Below, piece after piece: positions 13,726 through 14,847 of a stretch of 14,847 nt of DNA. Numbering within the stretch: the first letter of the stretch is position 1; each line of letters begins with the position of its first letter. Source of the stretch: Synechococcus sp. HW_metabat.54 (GTDB lineage: Bacteria > Cyanobacteriota > Cyanobacteriia > PCC-6307 > Cyanobiaceae); NCBI GenBank assembly GCA_018623675.1, contig JAAZVJ010000007.1, positions 1 through 14,847 of the forward strand, in the 5' to 3' direction. Below the pieces are notes generated by a model. That model saw nothing but the letters and a program-made list of their open reading frames with translations. It did no database searches and was not told where the DNA came from. The position numbers were made by a program, and so were the translations under genes.

Positions 13726-14493
13726 GTGCCGGTTGATATCCGCAAGCTAGAGACGCCAAACCAGGCCGAACAACCGCCTGCGGCATTTCTTTTTGAGCCG
13801 CCGCAGTTGGTGGATTTCAGCCGCGCATGGGCGTGGCAGCAGGCCTGGCAACAGGGGATGTTGGAGCTGGGTTCACGGCCCCGTACCGATCAGGAGATTG
13901 CCCAGTGTTCGGAGGCGGTTTGGCTGCTCCAGCACCCCCGTTGCTACACCCTCGGTCGTGGTGCTTCCGAGCAACATCTGTTATTCGATCCAGAGGATCC
14001 ACCGGCGCCGCTGCACCGCATCGATCGCGGTGGGGAGGTCACCCACCACATGCCTGGTCAGTTGGTGGTGTACCCCGTTTTGGACCTGCGCCGGCGTCAC
14101 TGCGATCTGCACTGGTACCTGCGCCAGCTCGAGCAGGTGGTGATCGACGTGTTGGCAGAACTTGGGTTGAACGGAGAGCGCGTTGAGGGGATGACAGGGG
14201 TCTGGGTCGAGGGCCGCAAGTTGGCGGCCATTGGCGTGGGCTGTCGCCGCTGGATCACTCAGCACGGATTGGCCCTCAATGTGGATGGGGAGCTGAGCGG
14301 CTTTGATGCGGTGGTGCCCTGTGGTCTCACGGGCAAACCGGTGGGCAGCCTGCGCCAGTGGATCACCGGGATCTCGATGGCGGAAGTGCAGCCCTTGATG
14401 CGCGCGGCCCTCGCCCGGCGCTTTGGCCTGAGCTGGCGCACTCCAGGGCCCCTGCAGCAGGCCTTCACGATTGCCGATGGGCAGCAGGGGTGA
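13726..14493 (+). CDS. lipB: Lipoyl(octanoyl) transferase
   Basis: Transfers octanoyl groups from octanoyl-ACP to the lipoyl domains of 2-oxoacid dehydrogenases and the glycine cleavage H protein; the first step of lipoate synthesis. In the 255-residue model the substrate pocket [17 protein letters not shown] is at 101-117, the catalytic lysine K165 in [17 protein letters not shown] at 180-186, and the catalytic cysteine C199 in [16 protein letters not shown] 13726 is the first in-frame start outside hpf; it gives a hydrophilic 20-residue N-terminal tail before the first conserved strand. A start as late as about 13807 (TTG) or 13810 (GTG) would cut into the domain. ATG 13696 overlaps hpf. 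No ribosome binding site is clear. Its last 17 bases overlap the proposed start of the next gene. Confidence 0.94.
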   Translation: MPVDIRKLETPNQAEQPPAAFLFEPPQLVDFSRAWAWQQAWQQGMLELGSRPRTDQEIAQCSEAVWLLQHPRCYTLGRGASEQHLLFDPEDPPAPLHRIDRGGEVTHHMPGQLVVYPVLDLRRRHCDLHWYLRQLEQVVIDVLAELGLNGERVEGMTGVWVEGRKLAAIGVGCRRWITQHGLALNVDGELSGFDAVVPCGLTGKPVGSLRQWITGISMAEVQPLMRAALARRFGLSWRTPGPLQQAFTIADGQQG

Positions 14494-14847
14494 TAGGCCT
14501 GGGCGGTCTGCTTCGATCGTTGTGCCCACTGCCGCCCACGCCAGCTGGCGCCCTATCCCCCGCGAACAGGCGGCTCTGGCGGCTCGCAGTTACGTGGATT
14601 CACTCGGGCGCGTCGACCAGATGTGGCCTTGGTTGGCGGCCCATCACGCCGATGTGATGGCGGTGGATGCACCCCATGCCGCCCACCCGGAGCGGTTCAC
14701 CTATGCCGAACTGGAAGCACGGATCAGTGCTGTGGCTGCTGCACTGCGGGCTCAGGGTGTCGGCCCTGGGGATGTGGTGGGTCTCTTCGCTGAAAACAGC
14801 CCCCGTTGGCTGGTGATGGATCAAGGCCTGATGCGGGCCGGGGCGAC
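14477..14847 (+). CDS. AMP-forming long-chain acyl-CoA/acyl-ACP synthetase, N-terminal part (cut by window edge)
   Basis: The reading frame stays open to the end of the window. Translation gives a region around [15 protein letters not shown], then [20 protein letters not shown] and [20 protein letters not shown], the usual first part of the adenylate-forming (ANL) fold. The WPWL segment followed by TYAEL resembles cyanobacterial acyl-ACP synthetase Aas (Synechocystis slr1609 type), which reactivates free fatty acids released from membranes. The catalytic P-loop and adenylate motifs lie beyond the window, so substrate cannot be checked. The start is uncertain: ATG 14477 overlaps lipB by 17 bases, while GTG 14522 would avoid overlap. 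Close spacing to lipB suggests co-transcription of two acyl-group enzymes. Confidence 0.82.
   Translation, partial: MGSRGDRPGRSASIVVPTAAHASWRPIPREQAALAARSYVDSLGRVDQMWPWLAAHHADVMAVDAPHAAHPERFTYAELEARISAVAAALRAQGVGPGDVVGLFAENSPRWLVMDQGLMRAGA

Overview
The window looks like ordinary core chromosome of a marine picocyanobacterium of the Synechococcus/Cyanobium type. The evidence is gene content: PipX and PipY, the cyanobacterial SepF, an LrtA-type long ribosome hibernation factor, the cyanobacteria-typical DUF1823 and DUF4079 families, a DgdA-like glycosyltransferase and a cobalamin-pathway methyltransferase. High GC, very short gaps and many GTG starts fit this. I place it only to that level, by recognition of protein families. 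There are no RNA genes, insertion sequences, prophage genes or CRISPR arrays, and no gap over about 140 bases.

Layout. At the left edge mtnD (methionine salvage) points left. It is divergent from a cobI-DUF4079 pair that converges on dusB. A DUF1823 gene runs divergently from dusB and converges on a small L,D-transpeptidase. A 136-base divergent gap holding an 11-base direct repeat then leads into a long rightward cluster: der (ribosome assembly GTPase), ecfT/cbiQ (ECF transporter T subunit), pipX, pipY, sepF (cell division) and proC. This cluster puts nitrogen-status signalling (PipX), PLP homeostasis (PipY), division and proline synthesis side by side.

proC abuts, tail to tail, a leftward operon transcribed in the order hpf/lrtA, deoC, recO, MFS transporter, dgdA-like glycosyltransferase, with gaps of 34 bases or less and one 8-base overlap. 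Divergent from hpf, lipB and the first part of an acyl-CoA/acyl-ACP synthetase run rightward off the end. The synthetase is cut by the window edge.

I found no convincing undescribed system. The points most worth checking are: a DeoC-family protein whose Schiff-base lysine position is glutamine; the exactly 20-base-spaced direct repeat between the L,D-transpeptidase and der; an unaccompanied EcfT in the pipX-pipY cluster; a histidine-bearing DUF4079 membrane protein coupled to cobI; a histidine-rich linker in the hibernation factor; and a cobI with no usual start codon where one is expected.
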